A DNA stretch of 64,000 bases from Rhodothermus profundi. GTDB lineage: Bacteria > Bacteroidota > Rhodothermia > Rhodothermales > Rhodothermaceae. Below, piece after piece: positions 44,676-54,058 of this stretch. Made by a program: the position numbers and the translations under genes. The stretch's first letter is position 1; each line of letters opens with the position of its first letter. The notes under the pieces were generated by a model. It saw only the letters and a list, made by a program, of their open reading frames with translations. It did no database searches and was not told the DNA's origin. The stretch covers positions 248,001-312,000 of the forward strand of contig NZ_FRAU01000001.1 of assembly GCF_900142415.1 (NCBI RefSeq). The letters run 5' to 3'.

Positions 44676-46307
44676 TCATTCGTGAGCAGGATCAGTTTGC
44701 AACCCGACCGAACGGGGTTTGCGCAGCGCCCTTCCGGGTCGCAGTCCGGTTATCTGCCCGTTGAGCAGCACAGCCTGACCATTTACGAACACATGGACCA
44801 CCCCGTCCGCGTACTGATGCGGTCGCTCATAGGTCGCTCGATCCTGAACGCGGGCCAGGTCAAGCACAACCACGTCGGCATAGGCCCCTACCCGCAGCAC
44901 GCCCCGATCCTGGAGTCCTAATCGCCAGGCCGGTAGTCCGCTCATCTTGTAGATCGCCTCCTCCGGCGTGAGCAGTTGCTGCTCCCGAACGTAGCGCGCC
45001 AGCACCCGGGCAAATGCACCGTAGTTGCGCGGATGGGGCACGCCAACGCCCGGATCGGGAATGCCCCCATCTGAACAGATCATGGTTCGTGGATGCTGCA
45101 AGATACGCACAACATCCTCCTCGTGCATCACATGAAAGATTCCCTGACAACCGCCCCGCTCCTGGATCTCTAAAACCAGCTCAGCCGCTTCCTCAAAGGT
45201 CACCGGACGTCCCTGCTCTTGCAGCACGTGCGCGAGACTTTTTCCGTTGAGCGTCGTGTCCCATCGACAGAAAGCCAGCACTACACGGCGCGGATCCCCA
45301 CCACCAAGGTCATCCATAAGATTCTGGATCACGGCCTCCCGGATACGTCGGCGCGTCGCTGCATCCTGTAGCCGTGCCAGCACATCGGCCGAGTCGCCAG
45401 CCAGTGCCCATTCAGGCAACAATACCCCGATCTGCGTGCTCCCTGCTGTATAGGGATACTGATCCATACTCACATCCACCCCCTGCCGCAGGGCAGCATC
45501 CACGCGCGCCAGAAATGCCGTGCTTTTCCCCCACATGCGACGCCCGCTAACTTTGGCATGAGTGATCTGCACGGGCAGGCCACCCTCTCGACCGATGCGA
45601 AATGTTTCTTCCAGACTTTCCAGCACACGCAGTCCTTCATCTCGCATATGCGGAATGTAGATCCCACCATATCGCGCCGCTACCCGAGCCAACGCAATGA
45701 CCTCCTCAGTGGCTGCATAGGCACCCGGAACATACCGCAGACCGGCCGAAAGTCCCCAGGCCCCCGCTTCCATCGCTTGTGCTACCAGCGCCTTCATTTG
45801 CTCCAGCTCCTCAGGCGTGGGAGCTCGATTGGCATTGCCCATTACCGCCCGTCGCACACTGTTGTGTCCCACAAAAAGCCCCACGTTCACAGCTGCCGGT
45901 AGAACGTCGTACCGTGCCAGGAATACCTCAACAGGCAGCGGCGAAAAACCATCTGCTCCCCCCAGCACAGTGGTTACCCCTTGCCGGATGTAATTTTCCG
46001 CCAGCGGCTGCCGAAATACCCCGCTTCGCTCTGGTTGACTAGCAACCGCATGGCTATGGATATCAATAAACCCCGGCGCAACGGCCAATCCCCGCACATC
46101 AAGCCGAAGTGCTGCCCGGGCCTGTCGCAGATCACCGATCGCAGCGATGCGATCTCCCTGCAAGCCAACATCCGCAACAAACGGCGGCTGCCCTGTGCCG
46201 TCGTACACCTGTCCTCCCTCCAGAATGACCGAATAGATCGTTTCCTGAGCAACCGCCTGCGAGATAAGTAACCACACCAATCCGCTGTACCATACCAAAC
46301 GGGTCAT
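44676..46307 (-). CDS. N-acyl-D-amino-acid deacylase family amidohydrolase, secreted
   Basis: The 543-residue protein has a signal peptide (LVWYSGLVWLLISQAVA, then QE), so it probably acts in the periplasm. It shows the D-aminoacylase/amidohydrolase layout: ILEGGQVYDGTGQPPFVADV, the metal-binding APGFIDIHSHA, GLSAGLRYVPGAYAATEEV, HAKVSGRRMWGKS, QYPYTAGST and the C-terminal Asp in MICSDGGIPDPG. The family removes N-acyl groups from D-amino acids or related dipeptides, perhaps for cell-wall recycling. It stands alone between tRNA-Asp and the MerC gene. Confidence 0.88.
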   Translation of the reverse strand: MTRLVWYSGLVWLLISQAVAQETIYSVILEGGQVYDGTGQPPFVADVGLQGDRIAAIGDLRQARAALRLDVRGLAVAPGFIDIHSHAVASQPERSGVFRQPLAENYIRQGVTTVLGGADGFSPLPVEVFLARYDVLPAAVNVGLFVGHNSVRRAVMGNANRAPTPEELEQMKALVAQAMEAGAWGLSAGLRYVPGAYAATEEVIALARVAARYGGIYIPHMRDEGLRVLESLEETFRIGREGGLPVQITHAKVSGRRMWGKSTAFLARVDAALRQGVDVSMDQYPYTAGSTQIGVLLPEWALAGDSADVLARLQDAATRRRIREAVIQNLMDDLGGGDPRRVVLAFCRWDTTLNGKSLAHVLQEQGRPVTFEEAAELVLEIQERGGCQGIFHVMHEEDVVRILQHPRTMICSDGGIPDPGVGVPHPRNYGAFARVLARYVREQQLLTPEEAIYKMSGLPAWRLGLQDRGVLRVGAYADVVVLDLARVQDRATYERPHQYADGVVHVFVNGQAVLLNGQITGLRPGRALRKPRSVGLQTDPAHE

Positions 46308-46470
46308 TATTCACAGGCGTTTAGTTAACCAGGATATGGAAATTTTTTGAATTTACTTCCCACAGTCAAGCACACCTGGAAAATTGCTGCCTGCGTCCTC
46401 TCTGAAGAGTACGGCCCGGCTCTGTGCAGGAAATAGCGCGGAAAATCCTTCCTTGAAACCAGACAGGGCT

Positions 46471-46908
46471 TCAGGTGCTGGCCGGCTCTGCGGCGGCGTG
46501 CTTTGCGCTGGGCAGACAGGCATTCTGAGCGCACCGCACCTGCAATCGCCAGTTTTGCCAGTGCCCCCAGATAAGCAACGCGCTTCCTAGCATGGTAATC
46601 AGCGTGCCTCCTATCACCCCCAGCCCCTCATGGCCTGGAAAACTGGCCAGGAGCACAAGGGCAAGCCCGGGTCCGAATCCCCAGAGCGTTCGTTTCTGGC
46701 GATGCTTACGGTACCCCTGATAAAAAGCTAGAGCTGTTGTAGGCACCAGCAACGCCGCAAATACCATATGCACATCCTCATGCCAGGTAATAACCAGGGC
46801 CCCGAGCGGCACTACAACCAACGCTAAGGGGAGCAGCAAGCAGTGAACGAGACAGATTCCAGACAGCCAGATCCCCACCCGATCCCACAGTGACCTTTTT
46901 GTCCCCAT
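46471..46908 (-). CDS. MerC-domain membrane protein
   Basis: The 145-residue protein has four hydrophobic segments and the MerC start GIWLSGICLVHCLLLPLALV, where the Cys and the H-C pair resemble the metal-binding site of mercury uptake proteins, followed by the conserved His in WHEDVHMVF. Similar proteins occur in Bacteroidota and may move metals other than mercury. I chose the ATG at 46908 rather than 46953. It is divergent from the PKD–OmpA gene. Confidence 0.8.
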   Translation of the reverse strand: MGTKRSLWDRVGIWLSGICLVHCLLLPLALVVVPLGALVITWHEDVHMVFAALLVPTTALAFYQGYRKHRQKRTLWGFGPGLALVLLASFPGHEGLGVIGGTLITMLGSALLIWGHWQNWRLQVRCAQNACLPSAKHAAAEPAST

Positions 46909-47022
46909 TGGTTTGTTGTGCACCGGCCTGTAGTCAAAACCATGTATCGACAAACGCCAGAATTGATGTGTAAGATTCTAAAAAAGTGTAACCCCTGTCC
47001 TGCTTTCTTGGCGTATGTTTTG

Positions 47023-47030
47023 TATACTTT
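47023..47030 (+). promoter_or_regulatory. candidate -7/-10 element for the PKD–OmpA gene
   Basis: TATACTTT, close to both the Bacteroidota TAnnTTTG and a -10 TATACT, lies about 55 bp before the start codon in an AT-rich patch of the MerC–OmpA gap. No matching upstream element is clear. Confidence 0.3.
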
Positions 47031-47085
47031 TTATCCTAAAGCGGGCCATTATCACAGAATCCAGGGGGCATCCCTTCAAACAGCA

Positions 47086-48579
47086 ATGCGACACCTGGGG
47101 TTACGTTGCGGCTTCTGCGTGCTGCTCTTACTGACAGCATCGGATCTCCTCGCACAGCGCGTATGGATTACGCCCGGCCCCTTCTTGCGCTTTGGATACG
47201 GGCCTTCGATCAGTGAAACAGACTTCTCGACGTATGCCATCGAGCCGTATGCCCTGAAGGGTGAGATAGGCTATCAGTTTCCCCTGGGATTAAGCCTGGG
47301 TCTGGCCTACGAAGGAGGCAACTATCCCAAGGTAAGCCGCGTCTATCACCGGTTTCATATCATTCAGGGATTGCTACGCTGGCGCGTTTTTCCCTACAGG
47401 CGGCTCAGTCATTACTTTAACATTGGTCCCCATATCACGCTGGGTGGCTACAAGACGGGATTTGGCCTCAACGCTGCCCTGGGAGCTGACTATGTGCTCA
47501 CGCGTAACGTAGCGTTTTTCGTGGAGGCCAGTGCCAATGCGGTTTTTCCCGACCGAGCCGCAGAAGGCATCCGCAGCGGTCGAGCAGCCTTCGATGGACT
47601 CGGCTTTCTGGGGGCAGGCCTTCGCATCACACTCAAGCCGTTGCCTATTCCAATTCGAACGCTGACTATCGAGGGCCCGGCGCAGTTGCAACGACGCGAA
47701 TACGGTATTTTTACGGCCCGGGTCGACGACGAGGCCACGCGGCCCATTTCATATGTCTGGTTCATGGGCGACGGTACCCAGTATACCGGCCCCACGATTG
47801 AACACCGCTATCGACTGCCCGGCCGCTATGAAATTCAGGTGCAAGCGCGCAATGCGGCTGGAATTGTCCGCACCGCCACCCACCTTGTGGAGGTTGTTGA
47901 GCGACCACGGGCCGTTCGCATTGTCTCCTTTCAGCCGCTCGCAGATACGATTCGACGAGGCAATCTGATCACCTTTGAAGCCCAAATTGAAGGCGCACCG
48001 CACATACGATACTTCTGGAACTTCGGCGACGGCAACGTAACGCTCACCACAGATAATCAATATCGCCTGGAAGAAGGGCTGCGAGCCGGAACCATGTCGC
48101 TACGTGCTCAGGCTACTCATCGCTTTGATAAAACAGGAGTGTATACCGTATCACTCGTCGCCGATAATGAGCTGGGACGGGATTCCGTGCAGGCGCAGAT
48201 TGTGGTAAAACCGAACGCCTGCGACTTGATCACGGCGCTGGAGTCGGTTACGTTCGACTTCGGCAAAAGCTCGCTCAATGAATCTGCGCGCGCGGTGCTG
48301 GACCAGAATGTTCGGATATTGCAGAGCTGTCCAGACCTGATCGTGCAACTGGTGGGTTATGCAGACTATGTAGGGGGCGAAGCCTTCAATACCCTGCTTT
48401 CGCTGCGACGCGCCCTGGCCGTATATAACTACTATCAACAGCAGGGCATTGCGCCGGAACGTCTCATCTTTCGAGGCCTTGGCGCCCTGCCGCCTCCCTG
48501 TCCTAATCCTGAAGAAGACCGTCCGGGATGCCGGCAGCTACGTCGCGTCGACACCATCATCATCCGCTGGCCCCGATAG
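47086..48579 (+). CDS. outer-membrane protein with beta-barrel, two PKD domains and OmpA domain
   Basis: The 497-residue protein has a signal peptide (CGFCVLLLLTASDLLA, then Q). About 150 residues of barrel-like strands follow (GYQFPLGLSLGLAYEGGNYP, YFNIGPHITLGGY). Two PKD-like domains come next (YVWFMGDGTQYTGPTIEHRY; YFWNFGDGNVTL… THRFDKTGVYTVSL). The C-terminal OmpA domain (FDFGKSSLNESARAVLDQN, YADYVGGEAFNTLLSLRRA, ERLIFRGLG) binds peptidoglycan. It probably anchors the outer membrane to the wall. I chose the ATG that gives the signal peptide; the frame extends to 46918. Confidence 0.88.
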   Translation: MRHLGLRCGFCVLLLLTASDLLAQRVWITPGPFLRFGYGPSISETDFSTYAIEPYALKGEIGYQFPLGLSLGLAYEGGNYPKVSRVYHRFHIIQGLLRWRVFPYRRLSHYFNIGPHITLGGYKTGFGLNAALGADYVLTRNVAFFVEASANAVFPDRAAEGIRSGRAAFDGLGFLGAGLRITLKPLPIPIRTLTIEGPAQLQRREYGIFTARVDDEATRPISYVWFMGDGTQYTGPTIEHRYRLPGRYEIQVQARNAAGIVRTATHLVEVVERPRAVRIVSFQPLADTIRRGNLITFEAQIEGAPHIRYFWNFGDGNVTLTTDNQYRLEEGLRAGTMSLRAQATHRFDKTGVYTVSLVADNELGRDSVQAQIVVKPNACDLITALESVTFDFGKSSLNESARAVLDQNVRILQSCPDLIVQLVGYADYVGGEAFNTLLSLRRALAVYNYYQQQGIAPERLIFRGLGALPPPCPNPEEDRPGCRQLRRVDTIIIRWPR

Positions 48580-48752
48580 GCGCTCCCTTTCGGTACGCGG
48601 ACAGGCATAATGCTAACGCAATGTTCTTGCATCTGCCTGTTGCCGGCGATGAAGTAGAGAAGGCAGGATGGTGCTTGCAGTCTTTTTTTGAGCAGCAAGG
48701 TTTGCTCGCCGGGTCCTCCCTCCGAGCCTGGACTCCGTAACGACCAGCGTCC

Positions 48753-49892
48753 TCAGAGGCGGTAAAATTGTTTACCGGCAAGCTGACGCACCAGTCCCTT
48801 AAACTCAAGCTGAAGCAAATAAACCAGGGCCGTTGAAGGATCCAGGCCTGTGCGCTCGCATAGCACATCGATGTGAAGAGGTTCAGGCTCAAGCGCATCG
48901 TAGAGTTGCCGTTCCAGTCCGTTCAGGGAGGGTGGAGACGGTGGAGGTTGCGCAACAGGGGAAGCTCCGAATCCAATAGCTTCCAGCACATCATCGGGCG
49001 TGCACACAAGCCGCGCCAGGCTGTCGCGGATGAGGCGGTTGGTACCGGCACTGGCCGGATTGTGCAGCACTCCGGGAATTGCCAGGACTTCGCGGTTCTG
49101 CTCCAACGCCAGCCGGGCGGTAATAAGCGCCCCGCCCGTTTCGTAGGCTTCCACGATAAGCACAGCCCGAGCCAGTCCGCTGATCAGTCGGTTGCGACGC
49201 GGAAAATTTGGCGCATCGGGTGCGGCCCCCAGCGGAAACTCAGAAAAGAGGGCGCCCTGGTTCAGGATAGCACGAGCCAATCGTTCATGACGCGCTGGAT
49301 AGATGCGGTCGACCCCCGATCCCAGCACCGCCAGCGTGCGCCCACCAGCTTCCAGCGCTCCCCGGTGAGCTGCCGCATCAATACCGTAGGCCAGTCCACT
49401 GATCACCGTTACCCCCTCGCGGGCCAACGCTGCGGCAAACTGGCGGGCTGTGCGCAATCCGTAATCCGTCGGACGCCGCGTGCCCACAATAGCCACCGCA
49501 TGATGATCCTCCGGCGTCCATGTACCGCGCATCCAGAGCAGAGCGGGCGGGTCATAGATCGTGCGCAGCAATGGGGGAAAACGCTCATCCCAGGCCGGAA
49601 TCAAGGTGGCACCGACACGCTCCGCCTGCTCAAACTGCATGTCCACCGCATCCCAGTCGTCAAAGGCCACAATGCGCTGAGCTGTCTGCATGCCGATGCC
49701 GGGCACTTGCATCAGCTCAGCAATCGAAGCATACAGCACCCTCTGGGCTGAGCCAAAGCGGGCCAGCAATGCCCGGATGCGCCCGGATCCCACGCCCGGC
49801 ACTAGCGTCAGCGCCACCAGGGCCCGGAGCTCCTCCGAGGGATTATCGGGCACCTTACCCAACGCAGCTTCGTCGTCTTTAACGAAAGGCAC
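48753..49892 (-). CDS. dprA: DNA processing protein DprA
   Basis: The 379-residue protein loads RecA on incoming single strands during natural transformation. It has an N-terminal helix-hairpin-helix-like region (LTLVPGVGSGRIRALLARFG), the Rossmann DprA core (VAIVGTRRPTDYGLRTA, VISGLAYGIDAAAHRGAL, LAVLGSGVDRIYPARH, FPRRNRLISGLARAVLIVEA, SGTNRLI-like SAGTNRLIRD) and a C-terminal winged-helix (ALEPEPLHIDVLCERTG). The start appears to be GTG at 49892. It lies 68 bp after obg on the same strand. Confidence 0.95.
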   Translation of the reverse strand: MPFVKDDEAALGKVPDNPSEELRALVALTLVPGVGSGRIRALLARFGSAQRVLYASIAELMQVPGIGMQTAQRIVAFDDWDAVDMQFEQAERVGATLIPAWDERFPPLLRTIYDPPALLWMRGTWTPEDHHAVAIVGTRRPTDYGLRTARQFAAALAREGVTVISGLAYGIDAAAHRGALEAGGRTLAVLGSGVDRIYPARHERLARAILNQGALFSEFPLGAAPDAPNFPRRNRLISGLARAVLIVEAYETGGALITARLALEQNREVLAIPGVLHNPASAGTNRLIRDSLARLVCTPDDVLEAIGFGASPVAQPPPSPPSLNGLERQLYDALEPEPLHIDVLCERTGLDPSTALVYLLQLEFKGLVRQLAGKQFYRL

Positions 49893-49960
49893 CTTGGTCT
49901 CGACAGGCTTTTTTTCAACAGAGACGCTACTTCCTGAACGTTAGGAGCTATGTGCAACGG

Positions 49961-50983
49961 CTACGTAGCAGCTTCGGTCGTCGTCCGCACTTCCTGCAAT
50001 TGGCGCCAGAGCCCTTCTTTTAGCTCCTCCAGTCCAATCCGGGCGACCGCACTGATCGCATAAATCGGCACGTGGGCCGGCAACTCAGCCTGCACGGTTG
50101 CGATCCGCGTGCCTCTTTCAGACTCCGGTACCAGGTCCAGTTTGGTGAGAGCAATGGCGCGAGGTTTCTCAAGCAGTGCCGGATTGAATGCTTCCAGCTC
50201 CCCCAACAGCGTGCGGTAAACCTGACCCGGCGATGCTTCGACCACGGGGATAACAAAGAGCAAAATGGCGTTGCGTTCGATATGCTTCAAAAAACGAATG
50301 CCCAGTCCCCGACCTTCATGAGCCCCTTCAATGATGCCGGGTAAATCGGCCATGACAAACGAACGGAATTCCCCCACATACACCATCCCCAGCGCCGGCT
50401 CCAACGTCGTGAACGGATAATCGGCAATCTTCGGGCGTGCTGCCGAAATAGAGGCAATCAGCGTACTTTTGCCCGCATTCGGAAACCCGACGAGCCCGAC
50501 ATCTGCCAGCAGCTTTAGCTCCAGCGTGATATTTTTCTCCTCGCCTGGCTCTCCCGGTTGAGCGTAGCGGGGAGCCTGATTTGTAGAAGACTTAAAGAAA
50601 GCATTGCCCTTACCTCCTCGCCCTCCCTTTGCTAAGAGCAGCCGCTGCCCTGGCCGGAGCACTTCGCCAATAACCTCACCGGTCTCCGTAATTTTGGCCA
50701 CCGTTCCCAGTGGCACCCGAAGAATGATGTCTCGTCCGTTACGTCCTTTTTTGTTTTTGCCCGAACCTGGCTTGCCATCTTCCGCAAAGTGATGCCGGTT
50801 ATAGCGCAGGTCCAGAAGCGTGTAGAGATGAGGATCACCTTCCAGATAAACGGATCCGCCATCTCCCCCATCTCCTCCTGCGGGTCCTCCTCTGGGGACA
50901 TACTTCTCCCGCCGGAACGCGACAGCACCGGCACCGCCTTTTCCGCTTCGCACTGTAATCGTAACGTAATCGACGAACTTCAT
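49961..50983 (-). CDS. obg: Obg-family GTPase
   Basis: The 340-residue protein has the glycine-rich Obg fold (MKFVDYVTITVRSGKGGAGA, PRGGPAGGDGGDGGSVY, GKGGRGGKGNAFFKSS) followed by the GTPase domain (LVGFPNAGKSTLIASIS, MADLPGIIEGAHEGRG, ALTKLDLV). It takes part in 50S assembly and stress control. I chose the ATG at 50983 that starts the conserved KFVDYV; a long upstream extension lacks homology and would overlap rnhA's region. It is divergent from rnhA. Confidence 0.95.
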   Translation of the reverse strand: MKFVDYVTITVRSGKGGAGAVAFRREKYVPRGGPAGGDGGDGGSVYLEGDPHLYTLLDLRYNRHHFAEDGKPGSGKNKKGRNGRDIILRVPLGTVAKITETGEVIGEVLRPGQRLLLAKGGRGGKGNAFFKSSTNQAPRYAQPGEPGEEKNITLELKLLADVGLVGFPNAGKSTLIASISAARPKIADYPFTTLEPALGMVYVGEFRSFVMADLPGIIEGAHEGRGLGIRFLKHIERNAILLFVIPVVEASPGQVYRTLLGELEAFNPALLEKPRAIALTKLDLVPESERGTRIATVQAELPAHVPIYAISAVARIGLEELKEGLWRQLQEVRTTTEAAT

Positions 50984-51079
50984 GGCCTTCCCTGCGTTTG
51001 TCCGTGCTCTCTGAACGCTCCGTTTCCCTTGAAGTTTTTGCTGAACTGCCCCTGAATCAGCTTCGTTGGATATAAAGCA

Positions 51080-51565
51080 ATGAGCACCTCCCGCAAACGC
51101 GTGGTGATCTACACCGACGGGGCCTGCAGTGGCAACCCGGGCCCCGGCGGCTGGGCGGCTATTCTGCGCTACAACCAGCATGAAAAAGTACTGACAGGCA
51201 ATGCCCCCCATACCACAAATAACCGCATGGAACTGACCGCTGTCATTGAAGCCCTGCGCGCCCTTAAGGAACCCTGCCACGTAGAGCTTTACACCGACAG
51301 CAACTACATTGTGCGAGCCTTCCAGGAAGGCTGGGTAGAGCGCTGGCAACGCAACGGGTGGCGCACAGCCAGCAAAAAGGCTGTTGAGAATCAGGACCTG
51401 TGGCGACAGTTGCTGGAACTCACGCAGCGCCATGACGTGCGCTTTTTAAAAGTGAAAGGCCATGGCGACGATGCGCTGAACAACCGGGTAGATCGTCTGG
51501 CCGTCGAAGCCCTGCGTCGCGGTCAGGCGGCCAACAACCGCTCTGCGAGCCCCAACGATGGCTGA
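51080..51565 (+). CDS. rnhA: ribonuclease HI
   Basis: The 161-residue enzyme removes RNA from RNA–DNA hybrids. The catalytic carboxylates are visible: Asp13 (IYTDGACSGNPGPGGW), Glu51 (NNRMELTAVIEAL), Asp73 (YTDSNYIV) and Asp138, with the conserved His128 in VKGHGDD. It is divergent from obg and precedes the Mut7-C gene by 7 bp, so those two probably share a transcript. Confidence 0.96.
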   Translation: MSTSRKRVVIYTDGACSGNPGPGGWAAILRYNQHEKVLTGNAPHTTNNRMELTAVIEALRALKEPCHVELYTDSNYIVRAFQEGWVERWQRNGWRTASKKAVENQDLWRQLLELTQRHDVRFLKVKGHGDDALNNRVDRLAVEALRRGQAANNRSASPNDG

Positions 51566-51572
51566 ATAGATC

Positions 51573-52325
51573 ATGCGCACGCTCTGGCTTCGGTTCTATG
51601 CCAGTCTGAACGATTTTCTTCCCACCCGCTGGAAGCAACGCACTTTCAAGGTAGGCTTCCTCGGACAACCTACGGTCCGGGAGCTGCTCGTGCAGCTCAA
51701 TGTCCCTCCTCCCGAAGTTGCCTTAATCCTGGCGGAGGGACGTCCGGTCTCTTTCGAGTACCGTCCTGGCGAAGGAGAACGCCTCAGCTTTTACCCCATC
51801 TTTTACTGCCTGTTACCGAGCCAGCCGTTGCACACGCTGCCTCCAGAACGTCCTCCCCGTTTTCTGCTCGACACCCACCTGGGCCGGCTGGCTCGCTACC
51901 TGCGCATGCTGGGCTTCGATGCAGAACACCTGTCCGATCCTGATCCGGGCGATGCCGCGCTGGCTCAGCGAGCCGGCCATGACGGCCGCGTCTTGCTAAC
52001 GCGCGACCGTCGGCTGCTGGCCCGAAAGGCCGTCCGCTACGGTTACTTCGTACGCGCCACCGCCCCCAGGGCACAACTGGCAGAAGTGCTGGACCGTTTT
52101 GCGCTGCATGATCTGATTAATCCCTTTAGCCGATGCATGTGTTGCAATGTACCTTTGAGACCGGTCGCTGCCGAAACGGTGGCAGATCAGTTACCGCCGG
52201 GCATTCGCGCGCAGCACGCTGAGTTTTACCGCTGCCCTGCGTGCCAGCGCATCTACTGGGAAGGGTCGCATCATGCTCGGATGCAGCGGTTGATTGATCA
52301 GGTTGTGCGCGGCAACTCCTGTTGA
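51573..52325 (+). CDS. Mut7-C RNase-domain protein with N-terminal ubiquitin-like domain
   Basis: The 250-residue protein has an N-terminal ubiquitin-like/ThiS-like part (about residues 1–85, LRFYASLNDFLPTRW, GQPTVRELLVQLNVPPPEVA). The Mut7-C PIN-like domain follows (FLLDTHLGRLARYLRMLGFDA, DRRLLARKAVRYG), then a zinc-ribbon-like end (RCMCCNVPL and YRCPACQRIYWEGSHHARM). This is the bacterial Mut7-C fusion, thought to be a nucleic-acid enzyme. It lies directly after RNase HI and its end overlaps the convergent YigZ gene by 28 bp. Confidence 0.88.
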   Translation: MRTLWLRFYASLNDFLPTRWKQRTFKVGFLGQPTVRELLVQLNVPPPEVALILAEGRPVSFEYRPGEGERLSFYPIFYCLLPSQPLHTLPPERPPRFLLDTHLGRLARYLRMLGFDAEHLSDPDPGDAALAQRAGHDGRVLLTRDRRLLARKAVRYGYFVRATAPRAQLAEVLDRFALHDLINPFSRCMCCNVPLRPVAAETVADQLPPGIRAQHAEFYRCPACQRIYWEGSHHARMQRLIDQVVRGNSC

Positions 52326-52936
52326 GGCGCGCAGCAGCCGCGTCCGGCCAGCGCTTCCACAAATGCTTCGCGAAAGGCAACCGCCTGCGCACGCGGCACG
52401 TCAACCAGCATCTCTGTTTCCGTATCGTAGTGCGTTTTGCGTATCCGGGCGCCGGTGCGTTCAATCAGACGCATCACGGGAGCCGTGTCTTCATACGCAA
52501 AGCGCAGCCGAAAAGGAATCGTAACAACGCGCTCTGCCACGGGCGCCTGGTCCAGCGCTGAGGCAGCAGCCTCTCCATAGGCCCGCATCAACCCCCCACG
52601 TCCTAGCTTGGTCCCTCCAAAGTAGCGCGTTACCACCACCAGCGTGTTGGTCAAGCCGCGCGTCTCAATCTGCCGCAAAATAGGCAGGCCGGCCGTTCCG
52701 GAAGGCTCGCCATCATCATTATAGCGAAATACTTCACCGCTCGGTCCCAGCCGATAAGCCGTGCAGTGATGCGTGGCCGCATGTTCGCGACGACGCACGG
52801 CTTCAACGGCGACTGCTACCTCTTCTGCTGTTTCTACCGGAAACACCTCTGCCAGGAAACGCGAACCTTTTACCCGCAACTCAGCCCGCGCTTCTCCAAC
52901 AACAACCCGATAGGTGTCCCCAACCTTGCTGTTCAT
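52298..52936 (-). CDS. YigZ/IMPACT family protein
   Basis: The 212-residue protein matches the YigZ/IMPACT group: GSRFLAEVFPVETAEEVAVA, HHCTAYRLGPSGEVFRYNDD, DGEPSGTAGLPILRQIETRG, LVVVTRYFGGTKLGRGGLMRAY, and a second ferredoxin-like part. Members bind ribosomes or tRNA-like structures and are often annotated as translation-linked. I chose the ATG at 52936 (MNSKVGD); a start 15 bases upstream is also open. No operon partner is visible. Confidence 0.92.
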   Translation of the reverse strand: MNSKVGDTYRVVVGEARAELRVKGSRFLAEVFPVETAEEVAVAVEAVRRREHAATHHCTAYRLGPSGEVFRYNDDGEPSGTAGLPILRQIETRGLTNTLVVVTRYFGGTKLGRGGLMRAYGEAAASALDQAPVAERVVTIPFRLRFAYEDTAPVMRLIERTGARIRKTHYDTETEMLVDVPRAQAVAFREAFVEALAGRGCCAPQQELPRTT

Positions 52937-54058
52937 AACACCTGTGTGCAATTCATAACAGGCTACTCCCTACCCTTCCGGGAAACGCTTAGTTTCCTGG
53001 AGCTATGCGCCAGGCAAAGCCACGGCAGCTTATCCATTACAAGCTGTCCTGTTAGACGCCGCGCAGCAACCGTATGGGAAGATCATCGTCGAAAGACTGC
53101 AGGCTTTGCCTGTGCGCGATAGACCTACTGACAAGTGCTCGGACCAGGTGGATGCTGCAAGATTTAGAAATTTATCTGAATCGGCTAGAAGACGCTGATT
53201 GGAAAGCCGAATCGGGAACGATCGCCGGTTGATTCGGCGGCTTTGAGCAATCTGGCCCGATTCCAGGAATTTTAGCAGACAAAATCTTTTGCTTCACACG
53301 ATGCAGTCCGACCAGTGCTAAGGGGAAGGGGATGGGGTGTCTCTAAAAGCAAAAGGAGGTATGGGAGCTATTAAGCGTCCCTATCGATTCAGATTTGCCA
53401 GAGCAGAGCTTCCGTCCCACTGCTGCATGGGCTCGGGCCCAGCAATACTCGCCGTTTGTGGATCGACGGCGAGGTCCTCCGTCGCCAGGCTACCTACACG
53501 CCCACACTGCTGCGCCAGCTCGGCACAGACGCTCATATGAGCGAAACCGGGCTGTTGCGGGACATGCCCGTTTGGTCTGCCCTCTTGCTGAATACTGTCC
53601 CGAAAGAGCAGACTGCTATTGCTCTCCCACACAGCCCGGACGGACAGCCTGAGCGCACGAATCTGCGGGCAGATTCTGTTGAGCCCCCTGCGCCCTTGCG
53701 ACCGGTATCCCAGACGCCACGGACCATAAACCGGAAGCCACAGGCTTCATGCAGTTATGCAGCTTACAACAGGCCACCCTGCAACGCGCAGAACTTGCAG
53801 GGGTCTTGCCCGACACCGAGCGTATCCGTTTTGGCCTTTGCCTGGCGGGCTGGTCTGCCACTACCAGGCAAGGCGCCCGTTCCTGCTTCTTTGCGCCCTG
53901 TATCCCCTTGCTCCTATAGAGAAGCGACTTCGGAAAGGCTGCGTTGGTTATTCAGATGCCGAGTTGTGATTTGAATCCCTGCTAAAATTATTCATACAGA
54001 GCAACGAATTATCCTGGCGAGTCGTACGCCAATCGGCTATGAAACCGCTTTTTGTGCA
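52937..54058. other. 1.1-kb stretch with no recognised gene
   Basis: Several frames are open here, the longest on the plus strand at 53456–53974 and shorter ones on both strands, but they overlap one another, have no recognised motif and lack a good start site. The region also holds a strong inverted repeat (53203–53244). It may be a decayed gene or an insertion remnant. Confidence 0.4.
53203..53244 (+). repeat. inverted repeat (about 11-bp arms)
   Basis: AAAGCCGAATC (53203–53213) pairs with GATTCGGCGGCTTT (53231–53244) with one 3-base bulge. It is isolated in the gene-free stretch. A similar string, GATTCGGCCTTTGAG, occurs at 17207–17221 between the two 31-bp repeats. Confidence 0.55.

Noticed and set aside
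53456-53974. 172-residue plus-strand frame in the gene-free stretch
   Set aside because: It has no recognised domain, no clear start signal, and competing frames of similar length on both strands.
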